A stretch of 34,709 nucleotides of DNA from an uncultured Paraglaciecola sp. (GTDB taxonomy: Bacteria; Pseudomonadota; Gammaproteobacteria; Enterobacterales; Alteromonadaceae). This document shows, in pieces, positions 34,241 to 34,709 of this stretch. The first letter of the stretch is position 1. Each line of letters opens with the position of its first letter. The position numbers and the translations under genes were made by a program. The stretch lies in assembly GCF_913058035.1 (NCBI RefSeq), contig NZ_CAJXPA010000026.1, forward strand, positions 1 through 34,709, read 5' to 3'. A model generated the notes under the pieces. The model saw nothing but the letters and a program-made list of their open reading frames with translations. It was not told the origin of the DNA and ran no database searches.

Positions 34241-34709
34241 ATGAGTAACGACAGTAAATTAAGCAATAATGTAGCCGCAAATAATGATGAAGTTTTGCAA
34301 TGGGTTACCTATAAATTAGGGGAAGAGACATACGGTATTAATGTTATGCAGGTACAAGAGGTATTGCGGCATACCGAAATTGCCCCCGTACCTGGCGCTC
34401 CAGATTATGTTTTAGGTATTATTAATTTAAGAGGTAATGTTGTTACTGTTATTGATACGCGTTCGCGTTTTGGATTGCCTCCTTCTGATATTACAGACAA
34501 CACTAGAATAGTGATTATTGAGTCTGATGATCAAGTGGTGGGTATTTTAGTCGATAGTGTCGCTGAAGTGGTGTATTTGCGTTCTTCAGAAATAGATAGT
34601 GCACCAAATGTAGGTACTGAAGAAAGCGCTAAGTTTATTCAAGGTGTGAGTAACAGAGATGGAGAATTGCTTATCTTAGTTGACTTAAATAAATTACTCA
34701 ACGATGAAG
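34241..34709 (+). CDS. cheW: Chemotaxis coupling protein CheW, 3' end beyond window
   Basis: Adaptor that couples CheA to receptors. About 156 residues are visible and the frame is still open at the window edge; family length is near 160-170, so only the last few residues are missing. Conserved stretches are LQWVTYKLGEETYGINVMQV, APVPGAPDYVLGIINLRGNV and VTVIDTRSRFGL. An in-frame ATG at 34235 is only two bases from the GGAG Shine-Dalgarno, while ATG 34241 is eight bases away, so the latter is chosen. Confidence 0.95.
   Translation, partial: MSNDSKLSNNVAANNDEVLQWVTYKLGEETYGINVMQVQEVLRHTEIAPVPGAPDYVLGIINLRGNVVTVIDTRSRFGLPPSDITDNTRIVIIESDDQVVGILVDSVAEVVYLRSSEIDSAPNVGTEESAKFIQGVSNRDGELLILVDLNKLLNDE

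Noticed and set aside
1-34709. Search for CRISPR arrays, tRNA, rRNA, transposases, attachment sites and frameshifted genes
   Set aside because: Nothing found by reading both strands: genes are tightly packed, intact and in the order known for polar-flagellum loci.

Overview
This window is a polar-flagellum and chemotaxis locus from a marine-type gammaproteobacterium. Gene order and protein character point to the Alteromonadales, something like Alteromonas, Glaciecola or Paraglaciecola. This is inferred from content: FlrABC regulators, the fliE-to-flhB run, flhA-flhF-flhG-fliA, and cheY-cheZ-cheA-cheB-parC-parP-cheW follow the layout known from Vibrio, Shewanella and Alteromonas. The DNA is moderately AT-rich and even in composition. 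I see no insertion sequences, tRNAs, rRNAs, CRISPR arrays or broken genes.

Layout. (1) 1-4049, minus strand: a large Maf/DUF115 motility accessory protein, followed by a truncated SGNH-hydrolase-like gene. Together they look like the edge of a flagellin-glycosylation or surface-sugar island. (2) 4268-5071: a short, divergent flagellin with a possible terminator. (3) 5262-9408: the regulatory cascade flrA (sigma-54 activator), flrB (sensor kinase) and flrC (response regulator), closed by a strong intrinsic terminator. (4) 9713-22923: fliEFGHIJ then fliKLMNOPQR-flhB, which encode the MS ring, switch, export ATPase complex, hook-length control and export gate. (5) 23028-28077: flhA, flhF, flhG and fliA, covering the export gate, placement and number control, and sigma-28. 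(6) 28135-34709: cheY, cheZ, cheA, cheB, parC, parP and a cheW cut by the window end.

Regulation. I found four good sigma-54 promoter matches (GG and GC exactly 10 bases apart), upstream of flrB, fliE, fliK and flhA. Upstream of the flrB and fliE promoters lies a GTCA-N6-TGAC palindrome, the form reported for the FleQ/FlrA box. The expected chain is FlrA and sigma-54 driving flrBC and the early operons, FlrC driving later sigma-54 genes, and FliA driving the last class. FlhF and FlhG set pole and number of flagella, and ParC and ParP place the chemotaxis array at the same pole.

The locus as a whole is a known type; I do not see a wholly new system. The points most worth a second look are: a three-fold peptide repeat in the CheA linker resembling both the FliM N-terminus and the CheZ C-terminus in this same window; a Maf protein whose N-terminal module is duplicated; a small, well-positioned leader ORF whose stop overlaps the parC start region; and the paired FlrA-box/sigma-54 arrangements.
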